From contig NC_133572.1 in assembly GCF_048773025.1 (NCBI RefSeq), positions 2,371,001 through 2,435,000 of the forward strand: 64,000 nucleotides of DNA. The letters are read 5' to 3'. The notes beneath the pieces are model-generated. The model worked only from the letters and a program-made list of their open reading frames with translations, ran no database searches and was not told the DNA's origin. Made by a program: the position numbers and the translations under genes. Shown in pieces: positions 15,044-25,389 of the stretch; position 1 is the first letter of the stretch, and each line of letters opens with the position of its first letter. This DNA comes from Camelus bactrianus (taxonomy: Eukaryota; Chordata; Mammalia; Artiodactyla; Camelidae).

Positions 15044-15690
15044 TCTTCTGGGTCTGACAACCAGGAGGGGCAGCTCTGGAGAAAGTCCTTCTTGGCAGCA
15101 TTGTTTGCCTCTGCGGTTGCCACGGTGACACTTCCTGGGTGGTGACGCAGGGAGGAGGTCCTTACCTCTCCCTGGGAGGTCTCTTCAGCGCCTTGGGCCC
15201 AGCTGCGTCTCGTCTCGGGTGAGGGAGGCAGGGGATAGGACTCGGAAGGGACTTGCCTAGGAAGGCAGGGGAGGGGAAAGCAGGGCAGGCTGGCTTCCGG
15301 GCCTTGGGTGGGGTTGGAGGTGGTCAGGAGGCATCTGTAACTGGGCCCATCCTTCTGAGGTTGGGGGGTGCCCCTGCGTAGGCCTTTCTCTTACTGGGGA
15401 ACTCTGAAAGGCCTACGTTAGCCAGCAGGTTCAGAGATTCCCAAAAGAGGCCGGCTGTGCAGGACCAGCACTGGGAAACTGCGGACTGCTGTGTGTGGAG
15501 CCGGGGGTGGGGTGGGGGAGTGGGTTTGGGGTTAGGGTAGGGGAGCGGACTGAAGCCCTTCGTGCCCTCTTCCAGGGCTCCGTGTGGGCATCAGGCTGTG
15601 CCTCTTCCCCGTCACCACCATCTTCATCGTCACGCACTTTCCCTTCCACCCCCTCCTCACGCCGCAGGGACCGGACAGCAGCATGCTGCA
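15044..15690. other. Spacer between FOXM1 3' end and TEX52 start
   Basis: Roughly 650 bases between the TEX52 ATG and the likely FOXM1 cleavage zone. It should hold the TEX52 promoter, but I see no distinctive core element. Confidence 0.4.
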
Positions 15691-15694
15691 GACC

Positions 15695-16679
15695 AGCATC
15701 TCCACCCTGGGTTTTATTGAGTAGCTGGTGGCAGTAGTGTTCTGGAGCTGCTTCCCTGACACGCAGTCAGCTGGGGCCCGGCCTGGCTCTGCGCAGAGCT
15801 GAGTTGTGAAAGCTAAGGAAGGCAGGCGGGGCTGCCCTCCCGCCTCTTGGAGACTCGGGCCAAGCTCTCTACGTCTCTCTGGCATGATTAGGACCCTGAT
15901 CCGAGAAACGGCTCTCGGACATGCCAGGGCACTCACTCTGCTCCACCATCCTCCATTCCCCCCACCCCCATTCGGCTCTTGACCCATCTCAAGGGACATG
16001 TTTTACCAGGAATTCTTCCTGCAGGAGAGCTGAATTGGAAACCCAGGGTGGCGGGAGGGAGGGGTGGTAGGAGGTACCCTGGTGAGCAGAGCCACTCACT
16101 CTGGGCACCTACAGTGAGGAACCCGTGGGGGAGGTACCTGGGCCTTGAAGAAACCGTGCACCCCAGGCCCTCCCTCCCCCAGGAACCACAAGCAAGGAAG
16201 AGAAGCAAACAGACCCTTGTCATCCTAGCCACCTCCTGGCAGTCTCTGGATAACAATCTAAGGAGACAGGCGGACGTTTATAATTAGAGGATAATTCAGA
16301 ACATATACACTATTTACAAGGGCGGCCCTGCACAGAGCAGGGAAGGTGGGAGGCTGCCGGGCACAGGTGCAAAGTCTAGGGGGCTCCTCCTCTCTCTTCA
16401 CCCTTGTTTTTGCTGTTCTCAGCCTCAGCTCCGAGCAGGGAGTGAGGAGTCGGATTCTCTTGGGGTCTGCGGGTGGCGCAGAGACCGGTCACCGGGACCT
16501 TGCTGCTGGCAGAATGCCCAGTGGCGATTCCGGCGTGACACCTGCCTTGGTGTTGCTGGGTAAGGTGGGGCTGGAGGGGCGGCCGCTCCCTGCCTGCTGT
16601 CCTCACCAGAAGGCTAGAGGGGTCAGCCACGTGCGCGCCGGGAGCGGACAGCTGGAGCGGCGAGGGGTAGGCCCTGTCT
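15695..16679 (-). other. FOXM1: FOXM1 3' untranslated region (inferred)
   Basis: Extends from the stop codon at 16680 to shortly past the AATAAA at 15718. No interspersed repeat was recognised in it. Extent is an inference from the signal only. Confidence 0.5.
15713..15718 (-). terminator. Candidate FOXM1 polyadenylation signal
   Basis: AATAAA on the minus strand, 962 bases past the FOXM1 stop. This gives a 3' UTR of about 1 kb. An upstream AT-rich patch near 16278 lacks a canonical hexamer. Confidence 0.6.
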
Positions 16680-17684
16680 CTACCGCAGCTCGGGGATGAA
16701 CTGAGCCCAGCTGATGCCGTCAGGGCCCAGCGGGTCCTCGTCCAGGCCGGGGAAGCTGATGTCCAGCAGGATCTTGCTGAGGCTGTCATTCATCGTGTCC
16801 AGCACCAGGCCTTCTGTCAGAGACCGGTTGGCAGAGAGGCTGGCGACCTGCGGCTCAGTGGAGCTGAGCTTGGGGACTTCCATCTCTGAGGGGGAACAGC
16901 TGCTGAAGGGGTCAGAGGTAAGGTCAAAGGGCTCGGAATTGAGGAGCTCTTGGGGCGAGTCAAAGAGGGGGACGCTTTTCAGCGGGGTGGTGGTGAGATC
17001 TGTCAGCTCCAGGGAGTCAGGCAGGGGGCCAAAGGCACCCTGGGGGGTTCGAACTGGGCTGAAATCGAGCCCCCCCACTTTGGCTGGGGGTGTGAGCACC
17101 CAGGACTCAGGGGTCGTGGGGAGGACAGATTTGCTCGGGGTGGAGGAGATGGGCAGCGTCTCCTTAACGGGTGTCTTAAAAGGTCCTCTCTCCTCCTGGG
17201 AGCAGCCAAGCTGGGGGCCAGGCTGCGAGGGCTCCAGGGGGGCAGCGAGGTCCGCAGCTTGTCGGGAAGCCCCAGGGCCCTCGGAGAAGAGCAGCTCCGG
17301 CTCGTCCAGACAGGGCGGCCGCAAGTGCTGTTTCCTTCGAGACCGGCTCATCTCCCGCCTCTCCCGCCGTTTAATCACGAGCATGTCGGAGACGCAGCGG
17401 GCTGGCGACCGGAGCCCACTGTAGGGCTTCTTGGGCCTGGGGGTGGGGGAGTGGGGCGATTCCTCCTTGACAGACGGGCAAGGCGAGGGCCACTCTTCCA
17501 AGGGCGGGCTCTCGACTTTGATGGGCCTCCCTAAGTGTGGTGCTTCCTCCCCAGGCTGGATTTCTTCCTCCTTGATGGGCTGGACCGGAAGCAGAGGAGA
17601 CAGCACCTCTCTGAGCGGGAGTTTCTCCTCTTTCACTGGTCCTGCAGCGGGCAGGGGGGCCGCCCCGTCGTCCGCCCCCAGCAC
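16680..17684 (-). CDS. FOXM1: FOXM1 terminal coding exon (transactivation domain)
   Basis: 1005 nt, 334 residues plus stop, from acceptor CCTTTCAG. Sumoylation-like motifs PIKEEEIQP and RPIKVESPPLEE recur. GPFKTPVKETLPISSTPSKS carries proline-directed sites, and NDSLSKILLDISFPGLDED is the acidic activation core. Confidence 0.97.
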   Translation of the reverse strand: MLGADDGAAPLPAAGPVKEEKLPLREVLSPLLPVQPIKEEEIQPGEEAPHLGRPIKVESPPLEEWPSPCPSVKEESPHSPTPRPKKPYSGLRSPARCVSDMLVIKRRERREMSRSRRKQHLRPPCLDEPELLFSEGPGASRQAADLAAPLEPSQPGPQLGCSQEERGPFKTPVKETLPISSTPSKSVLPTTPESWVLTPPAKVGGLDFSPVRTPQGAFGPLPDSLELTDLTTTPLKSVPLFDSPQELLNSEPFDLTSDPFSSCSPSEMEVPKLSSTEPQVASLSANRSLTEGLVLDTMNDSLSKILLDISFPGLDEDPLGPDGISWAQFIPELR

Positions 17685-20600
17685 CTGAAAGGGGGGCAGG
17701 AGGAGGTGAAGGCGGGGCGCCGAGATTCAGTCAGACCGCCGCTAAAATGAGTGACGTGCTGGTGCTGATCCCCTTCTGTCTTTTTAAAAAGTCTCAAAAA
17801 CAATTAAATATGAGGCTATATGATGAAGGTGGTAATTCAATTCCAGGAGTAAAAGACAGAGCATTTAACATGGTCAGTATCCACCTGAGGGAAAACGAAG
17901 CGGGAGGCCTGTTCCATACCGTATACAAAGATCATAGCAGAGAACCCAAAACCACACGAATCCTAAAAGGGAACCTAGGAGACTGCGTGCACAGTCTGAG
18001 GGTGGGGGCTGACCTGCTTTACCAAGACTGGAAACCCAGAAGCTGCAGAAGAGAAGAGACACATATCTGACCACATAAAAATTTAAACTCTCCCCGTGGC
18101 AAGGGATACCATAAACATTGTTAAGAAACAAACGATAGAAGTAAAAAGTATCTTCAGCCTAAAAGACAGGTTAATATTTGAATAACAAAGGACTCTCACA
18201 AAAGAACAGAAGCCTGTAAAAGGGAGGCCACGCCCACAAACCAGCATCTCACGGTGAGCAAGTCCAAGGACCAGACTCCGTGGGAAGGCACTCACCTGCC
18301 AACAAGCAAAGAAAGACAAAGGAAACAAGGAGACACCGCTCATACCGTAGGTGGGCAAATATTTAAAAGGCTGCTAATATCAACTGCTGGCAGACATAGG
18401 TCTTGCTGGTGGATATGTGAATTATCACAGACTTTTTTGGGAACCCATCTTGCAATATTTAATAAAATTTAAAATGCCTGTCCACTCAGCAATCTCATGT
18501 CTGGTTTTCTGTCCTATAGAAGTAAAAGTGCTAGGAAGAAAAATACATGCAAAGATATTCATTGCAGTTTTGATCACAGGGCATAAAAACTAGAAGCAAA
18601 ATGTGCCCATAGAAGCAAAACGATTGGAAAATTTTTGGCAGAGCCACACCATGGAATCTTACATGGCCATTAAAAAACAATGAATCTAGAGCGATGCCAA
18701 GGTGACTTAGAAGAATTCCCACGGGACAGTGAGTGTGTGTAACATGTTCCCATTTTCAACCTTCTGTGTGATGTGTGTGTGTGCATAAAATGGCTGTGGG
18801 CAGGGAGGGTGCAGCTCAGTGGTAGAGCGTGTGCTTGGCATGCATGAGGTCCTGGGTTCAATCCCCAGTCCCTCCATCAAATAAATAAATAAATAAGTAA
18901 ATAAACCTGAATACCTCCCTGCAAAGAAACAAACAAAAGACTTAAAAAATTTTTTTTAAAAATGGCTGTGGGGATTTGTGTGTGCAGCTTACACTAAAAG
19001 CATGGGCAAATCCTGGAAAAAAGCATGCTAAGTTGTCGACGTGGGTTGTCACAGGGAGCAGAGGTGATGTGGGGGGGAGGGGAGGGAAGGGGAGGGGATC
19101 CAAAAAGAAGAAAAGGGGAAAAAAAGATTGCATTGAAGCAGAAACAGTTTACATGACACCATCACATTAATGCATTTATGTGAAATCGCATATAGTGGTA
19201 TGTACACCTTTATGTATCTTAAAACTTTTTTTTAACAAAAATTTAAAAAAGAAAAGCAAAGCCAAGTCTGTCTGGATTCCAGAGCCCCTGCTCCCATCTC
19301 CACGAAGGGGGCAGAGGGGCCCTTCCTCTGCTTGTCACAGGTCGGCTCTTGCTCACAAATCCTCCTCTACATCACGGTATGGTCTGAACTTACCCTTCTC
19401 TTCTTCCTCTGCCAGCTGGACCACTGATGCTCAACTGGGAGCAACTCCCTCCAGGAGGGGGCGCTCCTGGCATCTAGCGAGGAGGGACCAGGTGCTGCTA
19501 AATGTCAATTCAGGGCCCAGGAGAGCCTCCCTCCACCCCCAGGAAAGAATCATCCAGACCCAAACGGCAGCTGGACCGAGGTGAAGACACCCTGAGTTAG
19601 ACAGACCCACACCTCACACGCCCTTATGTGCTCTCTCCACACCTGTCTGCTCACCCAGATCTACTTCTTTCTAGAGCCTGCTTCCCTTGTGAGGGCTTCC
19701 TGAACCAGCCCAGCCCATCTGCCATAAGCACCCCATCCGAATTCCTAGACTCACCAGGCATTTGTAAGCCTCCCAACACCGCGAATGTCGGATAATGAGG
19801 GCCCTTTCATCTCTCATCGTGCCATGGAGTTCTATGTATTTACACCACGTTTTCCCAGCTAGATTTACAGGCTTCTCAAGGGACACTCATCAGAACTCTT
19901 AATGGATTGGAGCCTCTCCTCGGAGGAAACCAGAAGCACTGACCTTGGGCGCGATGCGGACTCGCTTGCCATGCCGGGCGAGCTCCGAGCTCATGAGGGA
20001 GGCTGCCAGGGGCAACGGCACCTTGACTGAGGGCTGCAGCACCAGGGACTGGTTCACCGGGAACTGGATGGGCACCAGGTATGAGCTGACCCGTGGCAGC
20101 AGCGGCTTCATCCTCCGCCCTGGGAGGAAGCGGGAGGGGTCAGGAGCCAGGGTCTGAACACGAGCCCCTTCTCATACCCAGGATCTTCAGGCTTGGATCC
20201 CCGAGTTCCCACTCCCCAAAGGTATGTCCCCAGGACAGGGCCTGCCTGGGGCCCGCTCCCCCATACTAACGTGCACCCAATGGGAGTTCAGTTTTGATGG
20301 TCACGTTCCGGCGGAGCTCAGGGTTGGGTCGTTTCTGCTGCTGCTTGTGGCAGAGACGGAGAGAAAGAGGCCTGGGTTAGGAAGGCAGGGGAGAAGGCAG
20401 GAGACCCACCAGCTGCTCCGGGACCCTGCACAGAGCTGAGCAACCGCCTGCTGGTGGGAAGGGGGTGGTACAGACACACTGAGGGAGGCGGGGGTCCTAC
20501 CACCTCATCCAGGTGTCCTCACGCCTGGGATGCAAAGCATGGAGCACTAGGAGGGGCAAAGAAAAGCCAAGTAGAGAAGTGAGAGAAGGAACTGCCGCCT

Positions 20601-23600
20601 GCCAGGCCCAGGCCATGTGCTGTGGCTGCGGCCTCGCATGGAGCCTGTGGCCTGTCCCCTGCCACACCCACTATGCTCCGGCACTGAGCCTGGGGGAGGG
20701 GGAGGAGCAGCAGGTGTGAGCCCCCATTCGGGGGAGAGGAGGTGGCCGGCACCAGGGTTCTCACTCCCGGAAGCCCGGGGTGCCCTGCATCGGGGGCCGG
20801 CAGGCACACAGCCACAGGCTCCCTTCCCCTGCTTAACGCCTTGCCCCGTTCACCGAAGCCATGCTGAGCGTGGGAGGGAAACCAGGCCGAGCCCCGAGCC
20901 GGAGGGGAAGAACCTTACTGATTCCAAGTGCCCGGGAGACTGTGGAGACCCTGGGTCCAGTGGCTGGTGGCGGTCAGGCAACGCGGGAGAGAAACAAGAC
21001 GAAGTTACCGCCGGCGCAGCCAGTCTGAGCAGGCCAGGCAAAGGCCTGCTCCTGACTGATGCTGAGGGCCGCCCCGGACGGTGGGCCCCCCAGGACAGCG
21101 GGCCCCCCAGGACAGCGGGCCCCCCAGGACAGCGGGCACAGTTAGCAGCAGCCTTAGGGGCACTCTGAGATCCTAAAGCAGTTGCTTCAGAAAAGATATT
21201 CTGGTGGCTCCGCTTCTGCTCTCCAGCCTAAAGGAGGGCTATTTATTTATTTATTTTATATATTTTTAAATTATTTATTATTATCATTTTTTGTTAATAG
21301 AGGTACTGAGGATTGAACCCAGGACCTCGTGCATGCTAAGCATGTGCTCTACCTCTGAGCTACACCCTCCCCTCCAAGAAGGGCTTTTTAAAAACAAGGT
21401 TTTCCAGACTTTTTCTGTAAGGATCACCTGAGATGTCTGCTAAAATACATATTCCCAGGCGCATCCCAGACCTACTGAGTCAGAAGCCCCATGGGAGGGG
21501 CCTGGGAAGCTGTATTTTAAAAAGCATTCCAGCAATTCTTGTCACAGGGCAGTTAGGGCAGCACTGCCCCAGGAAGGCCTCTGTTCGGATCAGAGAGCCT
21601 TCTCCACGGCCTGGCCTAGCACAGCGGCTTGTCGTCCCTGTGGGCTGGCCGGCCCCCAGCTGAGCAGTTAAGACCATCCCAAGGAGGACTTGTTTCCTTC
21701 TGAGACGGAAATCACGACCCCCACCGCCGGCCCTATTCGGACAAGATCAGGACGCTCACCTTAAACACCTGGTCCAGCGTCAAGTAGCGATTGGCACTGG
21801 GGTGAATGGTCCAGAAGGAGACCTTGCCATTGGCAGACGTCTCACGGACAAACATGTCGTGAAGAGAGAGGTTGTGGCGAATGGAATTCTGAAAGGGGAG
21901 GAGGACACCACGGATCAGCTACTTTGGCTTTGGAAACATCACCTTTAATGCCGCCCCCCCCCCAAGGAATTCAGCCCCAGGCTCTGTGTCCTTGGAACCC
22001 TGCCTATTGGCAGCTCTCTTCCAGACGCTGCACCTGGCAAAGCCATAAACCTGAGCCATAAACCCCTCCATCCCAGGAGAACAGAGACCAGCCAGTCCTG
22101 AGAGCTGACACGGACTGGGAAAGGGGACTGAAGCTGTGAGCAATAATTAGAAGCAAGAGAGGTGAGTGAAGAAGGGAAGAAGCTAGGGAATTTAGTTGAG
22201 GTAAGAGTATGAAGTTCAGTTCTGCTGTGAGGGAAACAATACAAAAACCCCCTTGGCCCGGGATTAAGGGTCTGTCGAGAGACCTAAACTGTGGCTCTGA
22301 GCCTCGCGTGAGCTACGGGTCCCAGACATCCCAGTGTTCCTGTGACTATGAGGAAGAGAAGCTCCCTGCCTTCTGGAGAAGAGATATGACTTTACAGGAG
22401 GTGAGTCTTGGGTCATGAGGCTCACAGGTTTTTTTTCTTTCTTTCCCCCCTTTTTTCATTAATATCTTTTCACAAAGCTCCTTAATCACTCCAGCTGCTG
22501 TTCAGTGTAGCACAAAAGTGGGCTTGGTGCTGCACTGGAGTTTCCATTAACCCGAGGCAGTTAATGGAGTCAGACGAATGACTGCAGAGCTCTGACTGAT
22601 GATTTTGCCTGAATTCAGCAGGATCGAGTCACAATCCACAAGACACAACTGTTTACAGTTCTAGCATCCTTTGCATTTAACTGTTCCTTCCCCACCAGAC
22701 ACAGACTGAGGCACTTCTGTGCAGATAAGCTGTCTACACAGGGCCACAGCGACCTCGACCGCAGTTGTTAAGGGACACAGTACCTTCCAGCCTGGCTTGG
22801 CTATGTGCTTAAAATAGGGGAAGTGGTCCTCAATCCAAGTATAGATGTCTTTCAAGGTCATGCGCTTCCTCTCCGTGCTGTTGATGGCAAATTGGATCAT
22901 GGCCATGTAAGAGTACGGTGGCCGCTCAGACACAGAGTCCTGCCAGGACGTCGATGCTCCCGGGGGCCCCTCCACCTGAGGGTTCTGAGAAGCCAAAGGG
23001 AAGGAGAAAAGGCAATGACTGGGCAGAGTTCACATGACCTCCCCGGCTCCCCACCCCAACTCCTAGAGAGAGATTTTATCCCGTAAAAAGTTACTGGAAA
23101 CCAACTCATCCGAGACCACTATTCCACAGAATAAAACTTTAGGATTAGGAAGGGTCTCAGAGATGATGTGCTCTAACCCCCAGACACTGTAGAACCACTG
23201 CTGTCATTGGTCATTTTGTTGACGATATTGCCTGATGGTAAGCCTGGCCTGTTAGCTGAAACTCCTAGGAAAGTTTGGGATATATTATGACTCTTAAAGC
23301 ATCCATTTTATGTTAAAACTATACCCATTCTTCAGATCTGGGAGTTGAGGGACCTAGGTCTTAGTCCAGTTCCTACTCCTGATGTGATGTGAATAAACCC
23401 ATCTCCTTTCAATGTCTGTGCAAGAGAAATATTCCCAAGAGTATGGGACAGATAAATGTTCGCAAAGCACACATCTGGCTGAGTCTCAGGCAAAGATCTG
23501 ATCATTCACATTTTAAGAAATTGAACTATAACTTTATAAAGTACACGTTTTAAGTGAACAGCTCAGTTTTTACTTATGTATACTTCCATGTAACTTCTCA

Positions 23601-25342
23601 CTTTTAATGACGGAATAAAGGGTGCACCCAGAAGGATCCAGGAACGGCAGCTGTGAAAAACCTCCCCAGGCCACACAACTGGGTCACATCAATTTTGATT
23701 GCTGAAGTATTTAAAATTCACACCTAACTCATTTTATTTGGCACTAACGTATCTTCTAATAAAACAATCTCACTAAAAACGCTGTGTTCCTTTAATACTG
23801 TTGGGGTGCCTCTTTAAAGTTCAATGGCTTTCCAAACTAAGACATCTTCCTGAAGACCTGCTAAGTACCTGCTGCTAAAGCACTGAAGCCAGTGCTGAGG
23901 GCATACTGAGTGAGCCAGAGGAATCTGCCCTCAAGGAGATTTCACAGATGGGGGGAAAGAGATCCCAAGCAGAAAGAGAGCTCTAAATCAAGTGAATTGC
24001 TAATACCAGGACTCGGAAATTCTGCTCTACAGGCCACTTCATCTATCCCCTTCTTAGAAATTCCCTGCCCCTGCTCTGACTGCCCTAGCAAGTGGCGGAA
24101 CCGTTCACCTTGGCCTGACTCTGCTCCAGGTGACGGTTCTCCTTTTCCTCCGTCTCTTGCTTGATGCTGCAGGAGCCCAGCCCATCAGAAGTCATCTTCC
24201 CAAGCCACTGGATGTTGGTCAAGCTGTTGTCTAGAGTGCAGCCTGCTGCCTCACCACCAGCTGCAGGGAAGCAACCCAAGATGCCAGTTAGCCGCCTGAT
24301 CTATGCCCAGCAGGCCCAGCAAAACTGGTGGTTAGGGACCATCTCTCCAGACCTCTGCCCTTAGGGACACGGGCCCTCAGGTACTCTCCCCATTAGGATT
24401 TCATGGGAGAAACTGAGGAGCACAATTTAAATTGCATTTCAGTCTGAGCCACACTGAGCCTTAGAGAAGGGTCAAGGCAACCTTACAAAAGCAACATTGA
24501 GCATCTGCACAGAGAAAGTCATTTTTCCTCCTCCTGCTTTCTCCTTTATTCAGATGGAGAAAGATTCCTACTTCCTTATATGGTCAATGCAAAGGATAAA
24601 GAGAAACAACAAAAAAATCCTTTCCCAGTATAAAGAAGGCAATTGGAATGCTAAATCAGATTGCAACCCTTTTGACAGTGCCCAGATGATCTGGGTCAGG
24701 TTTCAGGATGAAGACAGACAAGACTATTCCCCGGTTCAGGCAGATGCCTGTCTGTCCTAAATGTCAGCATGGCTGACTGCAGTCCCGGCCACAGAGAGGG
24801 AAGCCTGGCTCCTCACCCCTTTGCTTTGCAGAGCACATACCACAGCTTTCCCATCTCCGCCCAGGAAGGGCTCCAGGTGGCCTCGGAAGATCCACATCCG
24901 GAACTGCAGACTTTGGCCCCAGGGTCTCGGTGATCACTTCTGTCCTCTTGGGCGCGTTGCTGGTTTGGGCTTGAGGCTGGGGCCCTGGAGGGTGGGTGGG
25001 GGCTCCCCCACAGCTGATGAGGATGAATTTGTTGGGCCCACTGCTGCCACTCTCCTTTCCCTTGGCCGTCAGTGCTGTGATGATGTTCTGGATGTTGGCA
25101 TTGTTGGGGACGGCCACCACTTGGGTGTTGGGCATGGTGGGATGGTTAATAATCTTGATCCCAGCTGGAAACTTGCGAGGGTTGGACTCTGCCACCTCCT
25201 CGGAGGCCTGCGCTCGACCAGGCTCCTGTTGGGCAGGGGGCCTCTTAGGCTCCTCTTCTGATGTTTCAGCCGGGGCATTTTGGACAGGAAGGGGCAGCCT
25301 CCGTCTTTTGAGAATCAGTGGCCGACGGGGGCTGGTTTTCAT
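16680..25342 (-). CDS. FOXM1: Forkhead box protein M1, complete coding sequence
   Basis: Nine coding exons join in frame on the minus strand: 24841-25342, 24109-24260, 22784-22984, 21760-21888, 20919-20963 (optional A1), 20271-20340, 19944-20119 and 16680-17684 are eight, preceded by the non-coding exon near 27077. Total 759 aa with A1, 744 without; the human counterparts are 763 and 748. FOXM1 is the nuclear transcription factor that drives G2/M genes. The N-terminal repressor region (MKTSPRRPLILKRRRLPLP) is followed by a KEN box in EEKENRHLE, then the winged-helix domain at about residues 238-328 (ERPPYSYMAMIQFAI, KPGWKNSIRHNLSLHDMF), nuclear-localisation basics KRVRIAPK, and a C-terminal transactivation domain ending LDISFPGLDEDPLGP and FIPELR. 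A stretch near SPTPRPKK is about eight residues shorter than in human, as I recall. Confidence 0.97.
17775..19060 (+). repeat. L1 3' region, split by a SINE
   Basis: Sense-orientation L1 text: AGGCTATATGATGAAGGTGG, CAGAAGCTGCAGAAGAGAAG, ACCATAAACATTGTTAAGAA, and later ATCTTACATGGCCATTAAAA. Interrupted at 18801-18958 by a SINE. Confidence 0.7.
18801..18958 (+). repeat. Camelid tRNA-derived SINE, copy 2, with 14-bp target duplication
   Basis: CAGGGAGGGTGCAGCTCAGT with A-box CAGCTCAGTGGTAGAGCG, B-box GGTTCAATCCC and an ATAAATAAATAAATAAGTAA tail. The identical 14-mer AAAATGGCTGTGGG flanks it at 18787-18800 and 18959-18972, so this is the youngest-looking copy in the window. Confidence 0.95.
19420..19590 (+). 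repeat. MER20 hAT MITE
   Basis: GATGCTCAACTGGGAGCAAC, CTCCTGGCATCTAGCGAGGA, GTGCTGCTAAATGTC and AAAGAATCATCCAGACCCAA follow the MER20 consensus. Confidence 0.82.
19944..20119 (-). CDS. FOXM1: FOXM1 exon MKPLLPRVSS
   Basis: 176 nt from acceptor CCTCCCAG to donor CCCAAG|GTCAGT. It encodes MKPLLPRVSSYLVPIQFPVN, SVKVPLPLAASLMSSELARH and GKRVRIAPK. The alternative human A2 exon would follow; I did not identify it in the next intron. Confidence 0.95.
20271..20340 (-). CDS. FOXM1: FOXM1 exon QQKRPNP
   Basis: 70 nt encoding QQKRPNPELRRNVTIKTELP and LGA. The acceptor lies in a run of three CAG triplets, so NAGNAG-type shifting is possible. Donor GCAC|GTTAGT is weak but conserved in position with human protein structure. 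Confidence 0.92.
20341..20918 (-). other. FOXM1 intron after exon A1
   Basis: 578 bases, GC-rich, no repeat or other feature recognised. Confidence 0.5.
20919..20963 (-). CDS. FOXM1: FOXM1 alternative exon A1 (Va)
   Basis: A 45-nt cassette, PLDPGSPQSPGHLES, between acceptor CGCCACCAG and donor GAATCA|GTAAGG. In human the equivalent 15-residue exon separates FOXM1B (absent) from FOXM1C (present). Multiple of three, so skipping preserves the frame. Confidence 0.93.
21083..21133 (+). repeat. 3 x 17-bp tandem repeat
   Basis: Three identical units of GGGCCCCCCAGGACAGC, 120 bases upstream (on the minus strand) of the alternative A1 exon. Confidence 0.95.
21238..21376 (-). repeat. Camelid tRNA-derived SINE, copy 3 (antisense)
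   Basis: Reverse complement shows GGGAGGGTGTAGCTCAGAGG, CATGCTTAGCATGCACGAGG, GGTTCAATCC and an AATAAATAAAT tail. Confidence 0.93.
21390..21545 (+). repeat. MER5A-like hAT fragment
   Basis: AGGATCACCTGAGATGTCTG, CCAGACCTACTGAGTCAGAA and GCTGTATTTTAAAAAGCATT resemble MER5A-type text. Confidence 0.6.
21760..21888 (-). CDS. FOXM1: FOXM1 fourth coding exon (forkhead, recognition helix and wings)
   Basis: 43 codons from acceptor CCTTTCAG to donor TTTAAG|GTGAGC. It holds the recognition helix NSIRHNLSLHDMFVRE and the wing sequence GKVSFWTIHPSANRYL. Confidence 0.97.
21889..22783 (-). other. FOXM1 intron within the forkhead domain
   Basis: 895 bases. A C-run near 21953-21963 and a pyrimidine tract near 22430-22455; no feature recognised. 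Confidence 0.5.
22784..22984 (-). CDS. FOXM1: FOXM1 third coding exon (forkhead, first half)
   Basis: 67 codons from acceptor CTTCTCAG to donor GGAAG|GTACTG. It encodes SVSERPPYSYMAMIQFAINS, KRMTLKDIYTWIEDHFPYF and KHIAKPGWK: helices 1 and 2 and the start of the recognition helix region. Confidence 0.97.
22985..24108 (-). other. FOXM1 intron before the forkhead exons
   Basis: 1.12 kb. A short antisense L1-like piece at 23515-23610 (TGAACTATAACTTTATAAAG); nothing else recognised. Confidence 0.5.
24109..24260 (-). CDS. FOXM1: FOXM1 second coding exon
   Basis: 152 nt from acceptor CCCTGCAG to donor GCCAAG|GTGAAC. It encodes NSLTNIQWLGKMTSDGLGS and the KEN-containing EETEEKEN-like segment (QETEEKENRHLEQ), a known APC/C-Cdh1 degron in FOXM1. 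Confidence 0.95.
24261..24840 (-). other. FOXM1 intron after the first coding exon
   Basis: 580 bases, no feature recognised. Confidence 0.5.
24841..25342 (-). CDS. FOXM1: FOXM1 first coding exon
   Basis: 167 codons plus one base, from the ATG at 25342 to donor TGTG|GTATGT. It encodes the N-terminal repressor domain, including FPAGIKIINHPTMPNTQVVA and SSGPNKFILISCGGAP. The 5' UTR part of this exon extends to the acceptor at about 25389. Confidence 0.96.
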
Positions 25343-25378
25343 TATGAATCTGGGCTTTCACTCTCCATTGAGAATCAT
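25342..25378 (-). promoter_or_regulatory. FOXM1: Two short upstream ORFs in the FOXM1 leader
   Basis: uORF1 starts at 25378 (6 codons, stop ending 25358). uORF2 starts at 25368, encodes MESESPDS and its TAA overlaps the main start as TAATG at 25344-25340. Both lie in the same exon as the start codon. Confidence 0.7.
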
Positions 25379-25389
25379 GAGCGTGGACC

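Larger units (their letters stand above)
17685..19943 (-). other. FOXM1 intron before the terminal exon
   Basis: 2.26 kb mostly filled by an L1 3' region split by a camelid SINE, followed by a MER20 (all listed). Confidence 0.7.
20964..21759 (-). other. FOXM1 intron before exon A1
   Basis: 796 bases with a 17-bp tandem repeat, an antisense camelid SINE and a MER5A-like fragment. Confidence 0.6.

Noticed and set aside
16714-17534. Plus-strand open frames of about 200 codons
   Set aside because: Antisense shadows of the FOXM1 terminal exon.
18801-18880. A tRNA gene call from the A- and B-box sequences
   Set aside because: The tRNA-like head is part of a dispersed SINE with a poly-ATAAA tail and target duplication. 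No full cloverleaf was found in any of the six copies.
24764-24840. Longer FOXM1 first coding exon through to SQPC
   Set aside because: The frame past ESC runs into the intron; the GTATGT donor at 24840 joins the conserved next exon.
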